Assembly (NCBI GenBank): GCA_914767715.1
Contig: OU612066.1
Location: 24,342,283-24,406,282, forward strand
Source: Membranipora membranacea
Taxonomy: Eukaryota > Bryozoa > Gymnolaemata > Cheilostomatida > Membraniporidae
Direction of reading: 5' to 3'
Length of the DNA: 64,000 nt
A model generated the notes under the pieces. That model saw only the letters and a list, made by a program, of their open reading frames with translations. It did not search any database and was not told the origin of the DNA. The position numbers and the translations under genes are program-made. The number at the start of each line of letters is the position of its first letter. Positions within the stretch are counted from its first letter, which is position 1. Positions 49,601-60,500 of the stretch are shown here, in pieces.

Positions 49601-52600
49601 ATACAAATAGCTCAACGCTTTACAGATATTGTTGAACTTGCACATCAAATCTCCAACTATATGCAAGATGGTAACTTGACTGCTCAATTCTATTTAATTG
49701 TTTTGTTCTGATACAGTCATGAGCTAGTCATTTCTGTTCCTTACACACCCAGATTAAGTTGGATCCCATTTGCCTGCGATCCAGGTCCATCCCATTCTAC
49801 TTACTGGTAATCGACAGGCAAATGTCAGTGGCTCTGTGAGAACAACTCCAAATGCGGGCAAATTGGATCAACTTTATCTGCATAAAACTGACACTTTGAT
49901 CAAAGATTATAAATACTGCTATTATAAATACTGCTATTAAATACTGCTATAAATACTGCTATACTGCTATAAATACTGCTATACTGCTATTATAAATTAT
50001 AGTCATTGCTTTGATGACACAGACTTAGAAATATTCTATATTGCAAACTACTTTGGTCTTGTGCCAAAACACATTTTGTGACCCCAGAAGATAGTGTTGT
50101 TATCCTGATTGTGACATATTGTTATAAACTTTGTGCAAATTTTATCTCCTAACAGTAATGACTCTTACTCTGTGATAGCCTGGCTGCTATGACAGGCCTA
50201 CATGATGGGAAGCTATTCCCACTACACATTACTGCTAACTAAGTTCTAGCCTTGTTTAATTGTCAGTCTTTCTCGTTTGGTAGGAATGCTTGGACACTAT
50301 AAGATGAAACACACTAAACAAACAGTGAGTAGCATTTCCATCATTATGGTAATAACTAACTTCAGTTTGATGTCTTACAAACCATCATGCTTGGTATGCT
50401 TGATGTGAGCTTTGAGATAGCTCTCCGAATGTTCTTACCCCCTTACAATCTTTACTACTACGATATTACTAGCTTTCAAATACCCTTGTGCTGAATAGGT
50501 TTCTGGCAAATAGCTAGAAAATACAGCAAACATCTTTTAAGTTTCATCCCTGATAACTAGCAAGTTCCTACCCAACACAATGTGCTAAATGAGTGTTGTG
50601 TTTCGCTGCAGACTCATCCATCTAGCACCAATCAGGGTTCAGCAATAGGAACCCTAGAGATGGTGCGCAGTAAGATACTGCCTAAACCATCGACTCTGAC
50701 ACCACTGGCACTAAAGGAGTCGCTTCCTGCTGCCACTACTGCAATCAGTAGTCGTTCTGATAAGGTAGTTATTGTCACTGGGATCGATAAGGGTGCGCGT
50801 GTTGTCAATTGCATCCGCTTGCTGCCTCTTTTTGCCTTCAAATCAGACACACCTTGCTTATTCTTCATCTAGCTTTCTTGATGGGCTCTAGCGCCTTTCT
50901 AGATGAATGTATGTGATTGTTGTGGTGTACTGTAAGACTTTGTGTACACTCTGTAGTGCCAGCAGAAGTGGTGGCACATTGGGATAGTCCCTCTAACTTT
51001 CAAAACTAGCTAGTCAACTTCCCACCGGATAATTCTTCAGATTTTATCTCTCATGATTGTTAAATCCAAAAAGCCTCTCACTCGAAATAGCCATTGAAAG
51101 CCAAGTTCTCCTGACAATCAATATACAAAACAATAAATAGGCTTTAATTTAAAGGTATTTGTTATGTAATTTGGTGTTGAGAAGTAGATTGGCTCATAAG
51201 AGTAGGGGATAGCATGGTAGGGGTTAGCAGAGGATGCTCTAGTAATCTATGCTGTTGATCTCACTGCTGGCAATATCAAATCTGGCTAGTCTTCAGTAGT
51301 GCTAAAGCGATTTCTCTCTTTCTGCCATCGGTGTAGTATCTTCGTTCTGTTTCTGGAAGGTTGGTGAAGGGGATAGACTCGCACCTTGAAAATGGATTTG
51401 ATTGAACTCTATGGTGTCGGAGTAAAATGTTTCTTAAACCACATGGTGCATTCTTTACTTACTTTGCTGTGCTGCTGTAATCATTCATTTCTAAAGCAGC
51501 AGCTGATATTTTATAATGATCATGGCTGAATGTATTGATAATCGTATTATGGTGTTGGTATGGCTGTTCAATCAACTGTCTGCAAGAGAGTTGTCATAAC
51601 AATTGTGCACTGGCACCTTGGAAATACATTCATGGTTTCCCACTTGAACACTGAACACTGAACATTTATCGTTTATCTCAACAGCATGATACATATGCAC
51701 CTGGGTATAGACATGCTGTTAGTCAGCACCAGACACAGGGTACTTCTGCTGCTGCTGCTACTGCTGCCGCTGCCGGCTTATATTATAACAACAGAGCTCT
51801 AGCTGCTAACCCGCGTCCGACATCAAGATGTGAGTATTATATTGGGTTGCTTTAGGAGTTGTCCCTTATTGTAGGGGGCAAAGAACATATGAGACCATGA
51901 GCTTTCAAAATTTTGAAAATGTTTTCATTTGAGCAGATAACATATTTGGTCTTGCAGCCAGAGAAATTGAGATTGAAACGCCTTGTGCAGATATTCATGA
52001 GCATCTTATGCTGAGGTAAAATGGGACCAATTTGATGTGATATTTATTATTAATAGGTAAATTTGCGCCCTTGGTCTCTATATTAAATAATCATTAATCA
52101 TAATCATTTTCATGGGGAATTCTAACTGAATAGATTTTATGATTAGGTATACGGTTTTTCAACGATATTGACATGAAACTTAGAATTATCTCCTCATTGG
52201 TAATAAGGAGACAACTTGAATTCAAGTTGGATTCAGTTGGATTTCCCCATGAAAATGATTATGATTAATGATTATTTAATATAGATACCAAGGGCGCGAA
52301 TTTACCTATTATTATATATTATTATAAATATATAATAAAAAGTGAACATGTAAAATAAGTACAGACCAGGATCATTCTGCATGATGCTGTTCAACAAAGA
52401 TAGTTCTAGTCATTGTATTGTGTAGACTTGACAAAGCGCAAACCTCTGTGATGTGCACTGCTATAGAATCATTGGCAAATCAGGTTTTCATTATTGGCCC
52501 TTGACGTATATTGATATATTCCTCTTTATCATTGTATTGCAGTTGGATTTGTTTATCATATGAGGAAACGACTCTCTAGTACTTTTTCCAACAATGTGTT

Positions 52601-53037
52601 AAGAAGCCTGTAGCTTTATTTAATCAAATCATGTCAACCTCTGAAGGCCTTCTCTCTGCACAGTAAAAACAGACAGATTTTCCAGATTACTTGATATTTT
52701 AACTCACAAATCTTTTTCCTAAGCTTCTGGAACAATGTCACCTGGAATGTCGGCTAGTCCACCCACCAGCGGACATAATACTTCTGAAGTGGTCAACCAG
52801 GCTATCATACAGAAGACTAATGCTGTTATAGGAATTGAAGCTTCCTTCAAAATGATGGAAGGTAGGTGGATACAATAAAAGTCGCAGATGCTGTAAAGTG
52901 AGTGTGATAAGAATCAGGTTTTTGGTATCATTCTGGTTTATTCAGTCCAACTTAGAATACTGCCTTAGGTTCAAAAACTGGCCTTGTTACAACTGATTTT
53001 CACTCAAACCTGAGATGAAAAGGTACTAATAAGGTAC

Positions 53038-53076
<39 letters not shown>

Positions 53077-53793
53077 AGTATATATATATATATACCTTCT
53101 TGATTGTATATACAAAATGCACCTTTGAGGTTCCATTTTCTTCTAAACTTTGAGTGAAAATAGCCCTCAGGCTGTTTATGAACGTAGAGAAGTATTCAAA
53201 TAAGACTGAGAACTCTAGAATGATATCAAAAACCTGATTCTTTCAAAATCACACGTTAAAAAACTATGAGTGAGGCTCTCTATCACACTGACAGGGAATG
53301 CATTTGAGTGTGCAACCAATTTTGAGGTACTGGTAGAAACTAATCACACTTGGCAGCACTGGATGGGATTACTGCATATTTTTTATTGTTTCTCTGTTGT
53401 CCAACCATGGCTTGGGCAACATTTTTATCGTTTCCAAATATCTTTCTCGACCATTTTCAGAAGAGATAAATTCTTTGAGGACCCAGCTTACAGCAGAAAG
53501 ACGCGAAAAACAAGATTACGCCATCAAACTATCCAGTAAGTAGCCATTGAGATTTACATTTTGTGAGACATTGGACATTGTGTAGCAGGACACTTAACAT
53601 GTTGTTTAGCTTTCCCCAAGTTCAAACTAGTAAATTCCGATACCCACAATTTGACAAAAAACTTTTTCTCATTTGTATTATAGAGTCTATAGCCGAGTCT
53701 CAGGCTCAGGCACAGCAGATTGAAGCTTATCGTCTGCAGTTATCACAATATCAGAGTATCTGGCCAACCCAGGTGACGATGAATCGTCGTTGA
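37671..53793 (+). CDS. Divergent SKI/SnoN-family SMAD co-repressor homologue
   Basis: Exons: 37671-37724, 37853-37949, 38298-38495, 39325-40173, 40666-42135, 42355-42443, 42692-44231, 44434-44687, 45089-45309, 47075-47120 (tentative), 47791-47828, 48793-49202, 50284-50324, 50612-50764, 51685-51829, 52724-52861, 53461-53535, 53684-53793 (TGA). Phases agree at all 17 junctions and give about 1,975 residues. Order: long Ser/Thr/Pro/Lys-rich disordered half, SKI/DACH-like domain (about 1020-1118), SKI-type SAND domain (about 1433-1590), Gln/Ser-rich stretch, coiled coil to the end. SKI and SnoN bind SMAD2/3 and SMAD4 in the nucleus and repress TGF-beta/BMP targets; domain order and coiled coil fit that family. 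At nearly 2,000 residues it is over twice the usual 680-730. The first exon (MVKGNYRIFHS) is the least certain part. A polyadenylation signal lies at 54162. Confidence 0.75.
39325..42135 (+). CDS. SKI-like gene: disordered basic region with predicted nuclear localisation signal
   Basis: These two exons (39325-40173 and 40666-42135) encode some 770 residues rich in Ser, Thr, Pro and Lys with no recognised fold. The splice at 40173/40666 falls inside the strongest basic cluster, KAKKKKKDKKKHKRRHR, a likely nuclear localisation signal assembled only when the exons are joined. Other visible features are acidic-Ser runs (NDSSDSEEEAV), a sumoylation-type VKLE and an acidic-flanked hydrophobic DEDIVLVAEL that looks like a SUMO-interacting motif. 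Both exons are phase 1 at each end, so either could be skipped in frame. Confidence 0.72.
42692..44231 (+). CDS. SKI-like gene: exon with SKI/DACH-type domain
   Basis: This 1,540-bp exon begins ESQLSQSQPS and carries a compact domain at about 43000-43290: GARVVTMYKDGQLYCASHEL, then KCTAEEGARIRTMG, then FKLVPLAEVNKVL. The order of strands and the C-T-A-x-x-x-x-x-I-x-x-M-G pattern match the second half of the SKI/DACH domain (in SKI, a CTADQLEILKVMG segment). The middle is roughly 8-10 residues shorter than in SKI, and the usual CLPQ is CASH. The rest is disordered, ending with NDDVIFVEERKSPRK, a SUMO-interacting-motif candidate. The SKI/DACH domain in family members helps to contact SMADs and co-repressors. 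The call rests on motif comparison from memory. Confidence 0.65.
44434..45309 (+). CDS. SKI-like gene: SKI-type SAND (SMAD4-binding) domain exons
   Basis: Exons 44434-44687 and 45089-45309. The segment KVYKGQLSVNYG, TPFIVSCSMGCGANYSPLDF, MLHLEREDKG, then SSLWVESIIL aligns with the SAND-like SMAD4-binding domain of SKI, where a C-x2-C, an M-Y-P-P-x-x-F, an H and a final W-x-x-x-I-x-L occur in the same order and spacing. Differences: the first Cys pair is C-x3-C, and the later Cys-His pair of SKI is replaced by FQTAS. In SKI this domain binds SMAD4 through a zinc-stabilised loop, so metal binding here may be altered. The exon ends in the middle of a Leu codon (phase 2). Confidence 0.7.
46524..46565. 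repeat. Imperfect copy of the palindromic element
   Basis: Arms atcactgagtaa and ttactctgtgat flank an 18-base loop; the left arm continues ggatata as in the palindrome at 2538-2567. It is probably the same small repeat family, here in the long intron of the SKI-like gene. Confidence 0.6.
47191..47442. mobile_element. MITE, family 1 (long terminal inverted repeats)
   Basis: The element is about 252 bp with near-perfect inverted ends of about 80 bp, from ggtaaattcacgcccttgg to its complement ending in aatttacc, flanked by TA on both sides. It lies in the SKI-like gene intron between 47120 and 47791. It has no coding capacity. The TA flank suggests mobilisation by a Tc1/mariner-type transposase (inference). 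Confidence 0.82.
49908..49999. repeat. Minisatellite of aaatactgctat units
   Basis: About eight imperfect units of (tat)aaatactgctat stand in a row in the intron of the SKI-like gene between 49202 and 50284. Confidence 0.8.
52056..52306. mobile_element. MITE, family 1, second copy (inverted orientation)
   Basis: This 251-bp element has the same ends (ggtaaatttgcgcccttgg to aatttacc) and the same central sequence as the copy at 47191-47442, but the centre is in the opposite orientation. It is also flanked by TA and lies in an intron of the SKI-like gene (51830-52723). Confidence 0.82.
52724..53793 (+). CDS. SKI-like gene: C-terminal coiled-coil exons
   Basis: Exons 52724-52861, 53461-53535 and 53684-53793 join in frame. 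After a short SGTMSPGMSASPPTSG stretch the sequence becomes helical: QAIIQKTNAVIGIEASFKMM, EEINSLRTQLTAERREKQDY, AIKLSKSIAESQAQAQQIEA, then YRLQLSQYQ. Hydrophobic residues fall at heptad positions over some 60 residues. SKI and SnoN dimerise through C-terminal coiled coils, so this supports the family call. The protein ends WPTQVTMNRR before TGA at 53791-53793. Confidence 0.8.
52902..53254. mobile_element. MITE, family 2, with expanded TA centre
   Basis: The ends are inverted: gtgtgat then agaatcaggtttttggtatc on the left, and gatatcaaaaacctgattct then ttcaaaatcacac on the right. The centre holds a (TA)n tract at about 53042-53095. It lies in the SKI-like gene intron 52862-53460. Confidence 0.72.
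53042..53095. repeat. TA dinucleotide microsatellite
   Basis: Two (TA)n tracts broken by ttataaag, forming the centre of the family 2 MITE at 52902-53254. A shorter TA tract lies at 1525-1543 in the calponin gene. Confidence 0.8.
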
Positions 53794-55878
53794 TTCGATG
53801 ATGGGTCAGGGAAGGGTCAGGGATGAGTCAGAGATGAGTCAGAGATGAGATGAGCTCATGGTAACAGATCATCAATTGCTCAGATGTAAATAATGTACAG
53901 TTATATTACAGATGTTCTTGTAAATATATATTATTCAGATTGTGATCAAAAGCCAAACTGTTTTATTGTGTCAAAGTGTGGGACTCGCACACTCGCATGG
54001 CTATACATACTTATAATAATATGCATTGTGTCTGCTCAAATTCGTTTTACAGTTGTACTACAACATGGCTCTAGGTATTAGATTGTTAATGTACCTAATA
54101 TAGTTACGGTGTTGCATTGGAGGATAACTCTTAATGCACTAGTTAAAATATAAGATATTCAAATAAAGCAAAGAAGATAATATAGAAAATGCATACTGTT
54201 TGGTTTATGTAATGAAAAGCTAGGAAATACCTGTACAAGGTTGGTTATAAAACCTGTGAACCAAGGAGTAAAAGACTCCTCTGTGCGAACATCTCCTCTG
54301 ATTAACCTGGTTAATTAATTTAATTATTAATTTGTATGCAGTCGCAATTATTCTGCATAACCTGCCATGAGGGAATCTGTTACCTAAGAAGAGAGAACAA
54401 TATAAACAACAGGAGTAGACTTTTTGAGGTGATGACGTTAATTTAATATATGGAATACAATTTTGATCTGTAATGGTTCTCATTGCTTTAATTGAGATGT
54501 TTATACAAGAGGTGTGGTATTCTTGTGCAATATTTTTAGGCTATTTTCAAATTGGAAACATGCAGGTAGGAAAAATTTCAAATTAAACTGATCTTTCCTG
54601 AGCTGACAAAGCAGACCATATTTGCAGTTATGGTCATTTCATTAAATGATTTGGAAGGTGGCTATCTTCGATAGTTATCAGTGCACTACTAGGATCTCAG
54701 CAGGGTATGATCAGATAGTAATAATGGCATTGCATGTGCACATCCCCCAAAATGGCACAAAAGGAAGATGACTAGATATTGGAAATTTGTTATTACCCTG
54801 CAGAGAGGAAGAGACGATTGGGGTGGATGTGACAAGAGTTGGTTTCCTCAATGAGGGTACACTGCTAACTCTGCTGCTAATTGGCGTCTAATGAAATCAA
54901 ATACAAGAGTTGGCCTTCATTGTCAAGGGGCAAACATATTTATTGGTATTTATGGTATGAAAATTATCACAGCAAAATTGAGGGGAGTGTGTATTGAAAA
55001 GTATAGAACATTTTGGAAATTAACATTTATGTTCAGTGCAAACAAGCAATTATTAACCAAGAAAATTGAGCTAGAAAAATCACAGATACGGACAAAAAAC
55101 AAAATTTCCATGAAGGGAAATAGACAATTGAAGGTTTCATTGATATTATTATTAGAAAGAGATATTTGAATGGTGGGGGGGGGGGAGTGTTGTTGGTATA
55201 TCATTGTCATCTATGTGGGCACCACCATCTTGATGATGTCAGTGCAATTTTAGTGATACTCGAGGGCACAGTCGGGATGGGTGTCTATGTAGAAGCAGTG
55301 CCAACAGTAGTAGCTGCCTACAACCTCACAGAAACTTCCGGAATGAACATGACAATAGCCATAATGATCACACGCAGCGTCTCTCTTCTCTCGATCCTCT
55401 GTCAAAATACAATAAAACCGTGCAACAAAACTTATAGTATAGACTAATAATGTAAATTGTAGACTACTGCTGTTATAGCCCACATTTTTGGCGGTCACTT
55501 TTAGATTCAGAGAAATTTGCAATGGAAATCTGGGTTATGTGAATTCATTTGGAAGTTAGTGTCTCAACTGAGTTTGTATTCGTATACATCAAAGGCACAC
55601 TAATATTCTAATATAAAAGAGGGAATTAAAATACCCTAAAGCATTAATGTTGGTAGTCACAGAAAGAAGATTTCGCCATTATTTTCGTGTATGCCTAGCT
55701 AACTTTTAATCACCACCTATTTAATATAGACTCCACCTCTGCTAGCTAACATTAAGTCACCCTCAAACTAGCCAAACTAAAATCAGTGCTTTCATTGCTA
55801 AAATGTAGCTAACATTTACTCCAGGGTAAATTGATAGTAAACTATAAGTTGGTCGATATGTTCAGGGTACTATGACAT
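53794..55878. other. 3' UTR of the SKI-like gene and convergent intergenic DNA
   Basis: After the SKI-like 3' end near 54170 nothing coding is supported. The open frames near 54891-55447 lack recognisable sequence or splice context. A G tract lies at 55175-55187. The two flanking genes converge here. Confidence 0.5.
54162..54167 (+). terminator. Candidate polyadenylation signal of the SKI-like gene
   Basis: A canonical AATAAA lies about 370 bases after the stop codon at 53791-53793. The span between holds a short GGGTCAG/GAGTCAGAGAT direct repeat (53803-53850) and no open frame of note. Confidence 0.5.
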
Positions 55879-57466
55879 CTACATACCCTCAGATACAAAG
55901 GCCAGCCACTTATAACCGTTCACACACTCCTTGTGGGCTCCCTGAGGGATGAAGCTGATGTCTCTAATCTCTCCAGGTAGAACCTTAGCATAGTCTCTCT
56001 TGCCATCCCGGCTGGTGTCATGGGCAACAACTTCTGTGCCATCGCTGTCTCGGATCATTTTCTCAAAATCGTGAGTCTGAGAGGAGTTTGACGATCCGAC
56101 AGCAATCACATAACAGACGCCATCATTGGGATCGCGAGAAAGGTGCAGTCCCTAAAATAGATCACACATGGTTTAAAGACCTTTCACGTCTCTAGTTACG
56201 ATTGCACAGTCTCCTTTCTTATACTATGACAGTTAACTTTATCTGTTCAAGGGAATGATTGCCTGTTGGAAACCAGCAGTAACTACTAGCGTACAATGCA
56301 TTATTATGATATTTATAACAATATTCACTTGCAAGGCACACACATATTTTTTAGGGGCGGCATGAAGGCACTATCTTCCCTAGAAAGCTAAATGAAGTTG
56401 TCAAAAACCACTATACTTGCTTAATCTAATGCTCTGTTGAGCATTACCTGGACGCGTTAATAAAAATATTCAACCAGACAAACCATTGTCTTTTATAACT
56501 TGGAAATAAATAAATTGCTTACCTTGCCAAAATCATCGACATTGTGAATGAGCCGTCATTGCCTCGGTAGTAGGCTACATGATTGACCTGATCATAGGTT
56601 ATCTGTTCCTTTATCTTGAAATTAAAATATTATAAAGAAAATTAAAAAAAAACAAAGCAAATGGAAAATAAAATTCATGTATTTCAATCAATGCGGAGTG
56701 GTTCATGACAGTTAATTTTATTGTTTATAATAATAAGTGATGAAAAACTTATGGAAATATTCTGTAATTAATTTTATGATACTTTATTACAATTCATATC
56801 TTTATAATGCAAATAAAATAGCGTCCCAATACACAAATAATTTATCATCAGCCAATGATTTGTTCTTTCAACTAGTGTTTTCATCTGACAGTACTATTTT
56901 GTTCTCAAATATAAATTCAAAGCAGTAAGTTTTTATATCAATGAAAATAAGTTTTGTTTTTTCAATGAATCAATTTGATTTTTTTAGTTTATGAGCAATG
57001 ATAAAGTTTAATTATAATTCCTAGACACCCACCTGTTTGTTATCATCAGTATTGACAGTGACAGTAGCCTGGACGTCCACTGAGGCTGCGGATGGCTGAG
57101 CAGCAGGTGGCTGACATGTCTGAACTTGTCCAGAAATGACATTCTGGTAGACAATAGCTGCAACGGTCACTCCAAGTAGAAGGGACAAGACGAGTACAGC
57201 GACTCCTACGTAAGGCTTGCTGCTTCTCAGAGGGTCTTGCGGTTTCTATACATAAATTAAAATTAATTTAAATAAAAAAAAATAACAAAAGCAAATGATT
57301 TGTTTGGTAAAGGAAAATTTTCAAAACTGTTTAATGGTCGTCCAACATCAAAATGAAAATTAATGAGAAAGTCTCTGATGGTTGATTTTTAAATATATTT
57401 TGTAAATGTTCATTTATAGAGAAAGAAATTATGAAAATTATCCCTCACCATGTTGAGGTCTTCCAT
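55879..57466 (-). CDS. Type II membrane protein with probable BRICHOS domain; one-base frameshift in exon 3
   Basis: Read on the minus strand: exon 1 57466-57449 (start in gaaaccATGG, MEDLNM), exon 2 57245-57033, exon 3 56614-56523, exon 4 56151-55879. The translation gives a short cytoplasmic tail, a membrane helix (YVGVAVLVLSLLLGVTVAAI, about residues 18-37), a lumenal linker, then ITYDQVNHVAYYRGNDGSF, DGVCYVIAVGSS and HKECVNGYKWLAF. Single-pass N-in topology, an early V-A-Y, and two Cys about 70 residues apart fit BRICHOS proteins (ITM2, surfactant protein C, chondromodulin), whose domain acts as a chaperone in the secretory pathway. Exon 3 is 92 bases; its first part and its last six codons lie in different frames, and exon 4 needs the second frame. 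Either a base is missing in the assembly or the gene is damaged. Exon 4 may instead use a donor (gtatgt) just before the TAG and continue. Confidence 0.6.
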
Positions 57467-57539
57467 GGTTTCTTCAGATGCTCAAGACAGAATGATAAAA
57501 CCAGATGAGTGCATCTCCTAATATAGGCTCTGAGACATC

Positions 57540-60500
57540 CTGGTATTCAAGAGGGTTAAGTGTCTGACAGATCAGGCAAGCAGCTTATTCGTTTTGAGCC
57601 AAGATCTTTGGCGCCCTGATCTATTTGTCTAATCCAATCTTGTCTCTTCAACATAGTAAACTGTAGCAGGAACCAATTGTATATGGAGAGTGATATGACT
57701 TTTTTCACTGACAATCTAATTTCTGTTGCGAAACGCTTCTTGCGAATGACGAAAATATTTATCATCTTAGCTCGCCTTTCTCTGAGCACACTGACCTTGG
57801 AGATATTTAAGATGAGATTTTCTGTACTGCACTAAAAATTACCTCTACAAACAAAACTTGATATCTTTGATGAACAGCTCACTTTTTGGGCTGAATCTGT
57901 TTTTCACTTGTAAATACAAGTGACTTCTCTCATTTCTTTAAATCTCTTTTTTTTTGTGCAAATATTAAACTTAAAAGTAGACATTTATTTATAATAAATC
58001 CGGGAGTAAAATTATGCCTAGGAGGCATCACATTTCTAAACTGTATTGGCAGCGCAAACATCTAAATACAGAAATATTATTGCAAGAAATAGCCCATTCA
58101 GCAACCAACTTCCACAATCCGAGCGCCCTGACTGAGCTCAGCCTCAATCTGTACTGATATCTAAATGAGGTCAGGTTATTTTGAGCCAAGATGAAAAGCT
58201 GCCTTTCGAGCTAACAAACCCCAAAAATGATTCCACATGGGGCAACTTGCGCTCAGGCAGGCAGGGCACGAGGTACAGGTTGTCTGTAGAATAATCACAA
58301 AATCATCTTATTGACCTGTTATGTTTATTTTTATCTATCTTTATTCAATGATACTTGAGTCCTAGAGGTAAGTTTTGTTATAACATCATGGCATCATAAG
58401 GCTTATGAAAAGTGGAGATTTATGTTTTGCTGTTTCTAGCGACAGTAACTCTGTGTTTAAAAGGGTCAAGTTTTCTTAAATGTAAGTCAGGAAACTTATT
58501 TGGTTGGAGTAGACGTTGTTGCCCCCCCTTGCACAAATAATACCCGATACAGTAGGCTATATGTATAATGGTATTCTTTCTCTGCATCGATGCATCGCAT
58601 TGCATAGCTGGAACCATTTGTATATTGGTATTGATATGAATTTTTCCATTTTGGTTTTTATCAATTGTGAATGACGAAGGTGCATCAATTTAGCTTCTTT
58701 GCTCATGATCATACTGACCTTGGTGATATTTGAGAGGATATTTTCTTTGCTGTACTTGAACAAAAGATTACCTATAACCAACAAAACCTGATATCTTTGA
58801 GGAACTCTTTTTTTTTCTGTTGTATAAGTACCTTCTCAAATTTCTTTAAATCTTTTGCGCAAACCCAAAACTTATTATTAAACACTTATCATATATCCGG
58901 GCAGAAGGTATGCTTGAGCGGCATCACGTTCTTGTACCTCTCTTTGCAGCGTAACCAATAGCTTAAGCTTATGATACCAGCGTTGACCGATTTGGACATT
59001 TTACATATCGTTGGAAAGCAAATCGATTACTGATTCTGAAGATATTGGTTTCAGCGTTTCGTCATGTCATGGCGTTGCGCGATTTTGATAAAAGGCAGGA
59101 TTATCAGCTTTGACGAGGATTTTTTTAGAACGATGTGGTGGCGAAACAATCGTTCATATCAGACTTTCAACTGAATTATATTTACTAGATTGCATTGGTT
59201 ATTAGCTCATTTAGGTCGCTTTGGTTTAATGGATGAGGATTCAATGCGATGCAAACCACATGCAGAAAAGAGTCATTTACTGCGGGAGACCCCATGCTAC
59301 ATGTCACGACTAATAAATAACATTGGTATCATTTATATTAGGAGTTGCCCGCACTGTCAGAATGACACAAATATCACAAAACATTGACCACTCACATCCA
59401 GATTACACAGCTTGGGAAAACACTCTTACTGTGGTAGGGCCCTAGGTAGTGGTGTTCTACAGTTTAGTTTGTTTAACTCACTAGAATCATCACAAAACTC
59501 TTATAGACCTGATTCTATCATTTTAATTTACCTTTTTTTCAGTGATAGGCTCCTTCTCCTAGCAATTGGTTTTATTATGACAATCTTGAAACTCATGGCT
59601 TGATAATGAAACAAACATGAAAGAAACATATTGATATATATAACTGGAAGCTGGAAATAGATTGGGAATGGAATTGAATTATAATAATCTTTCATATAAT
59701 TTTATTGCAAAAGTTATTAAGCCACATATTAGACCATTGAAAAAAAATTGAATTATCGCATTGCAACCTCTTACTCATAACTGAGCTGAAACTAAAACAA
59801 AAATATAAACAATTGAAATTACTTATGTACATACTCACCTTGGGGATATTTAAGAGGAGATAAGCTTTCCTGCAGTCAAACAAAAACTAACAAAACCCGA
59901 TATCTTCGAGGAACAGCTTACCTTTTGGGCTGAACCTGTTTTTCACTTGTTAAGTACGAGTGACTTCTCTCATTTCTTTGAATCCTTTTTGTGCAAATAT
60001 TAAACTTATAGGTAGACATTTATCATATATCCGGGAGTGAATTTATGCCTGAGAGGCATCACATTTCTGAACTGTTTAAGCAGCATAACCGTCCAAATAC
60101 AGAAATATTGTACGACAAAGCCCATTCAGCATCCAATTTATAAAACTAAGAGCCCTGACTGAGCACAATAAATACCACCATCTAACTGAGGTAATGATAT
60201 TTTGTTACAAAATATGATCCTAAATATCTCAACTGTTGCTCTCTGGCAAGACACTAGGTAGGGGTTTTCTGCAGTGCGATAGTTTGCTTAGCTCGCTAGA
60301 CTTATCGCAAAGTCATCTTACTGTACTGTTATGATAATGGAGATTAGTTTTTCCGAGTCATCGCCCCTGATCATTTACAGATGGGACTATACTCCCAACT
60401 TTTTTCAATGATAAGTACTAGAAATTGGTTTTATTATGGCAATCCGGTAACTCATGGATTCACGAAACTAATGAAAAATTAAAACATTCAAGTTTTGCTG

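Noticed and set aside
54891-55522. Overlapping open frames on both strands near 55 kb
   Set aside because: They overlap on opposite strands, include a G-run translation (GGGGG) and show no conserved motif.
57556-58784. Similar minus-strand peptides in units 1 and 2 of the 1-kb repeat (KKVISLSIYNWF, EKFISIPIYKWF)
   Set aside because: The likeness follows from DNA duplication; no start, domain or downstream in-phase exon is visible, so coding is not supported.
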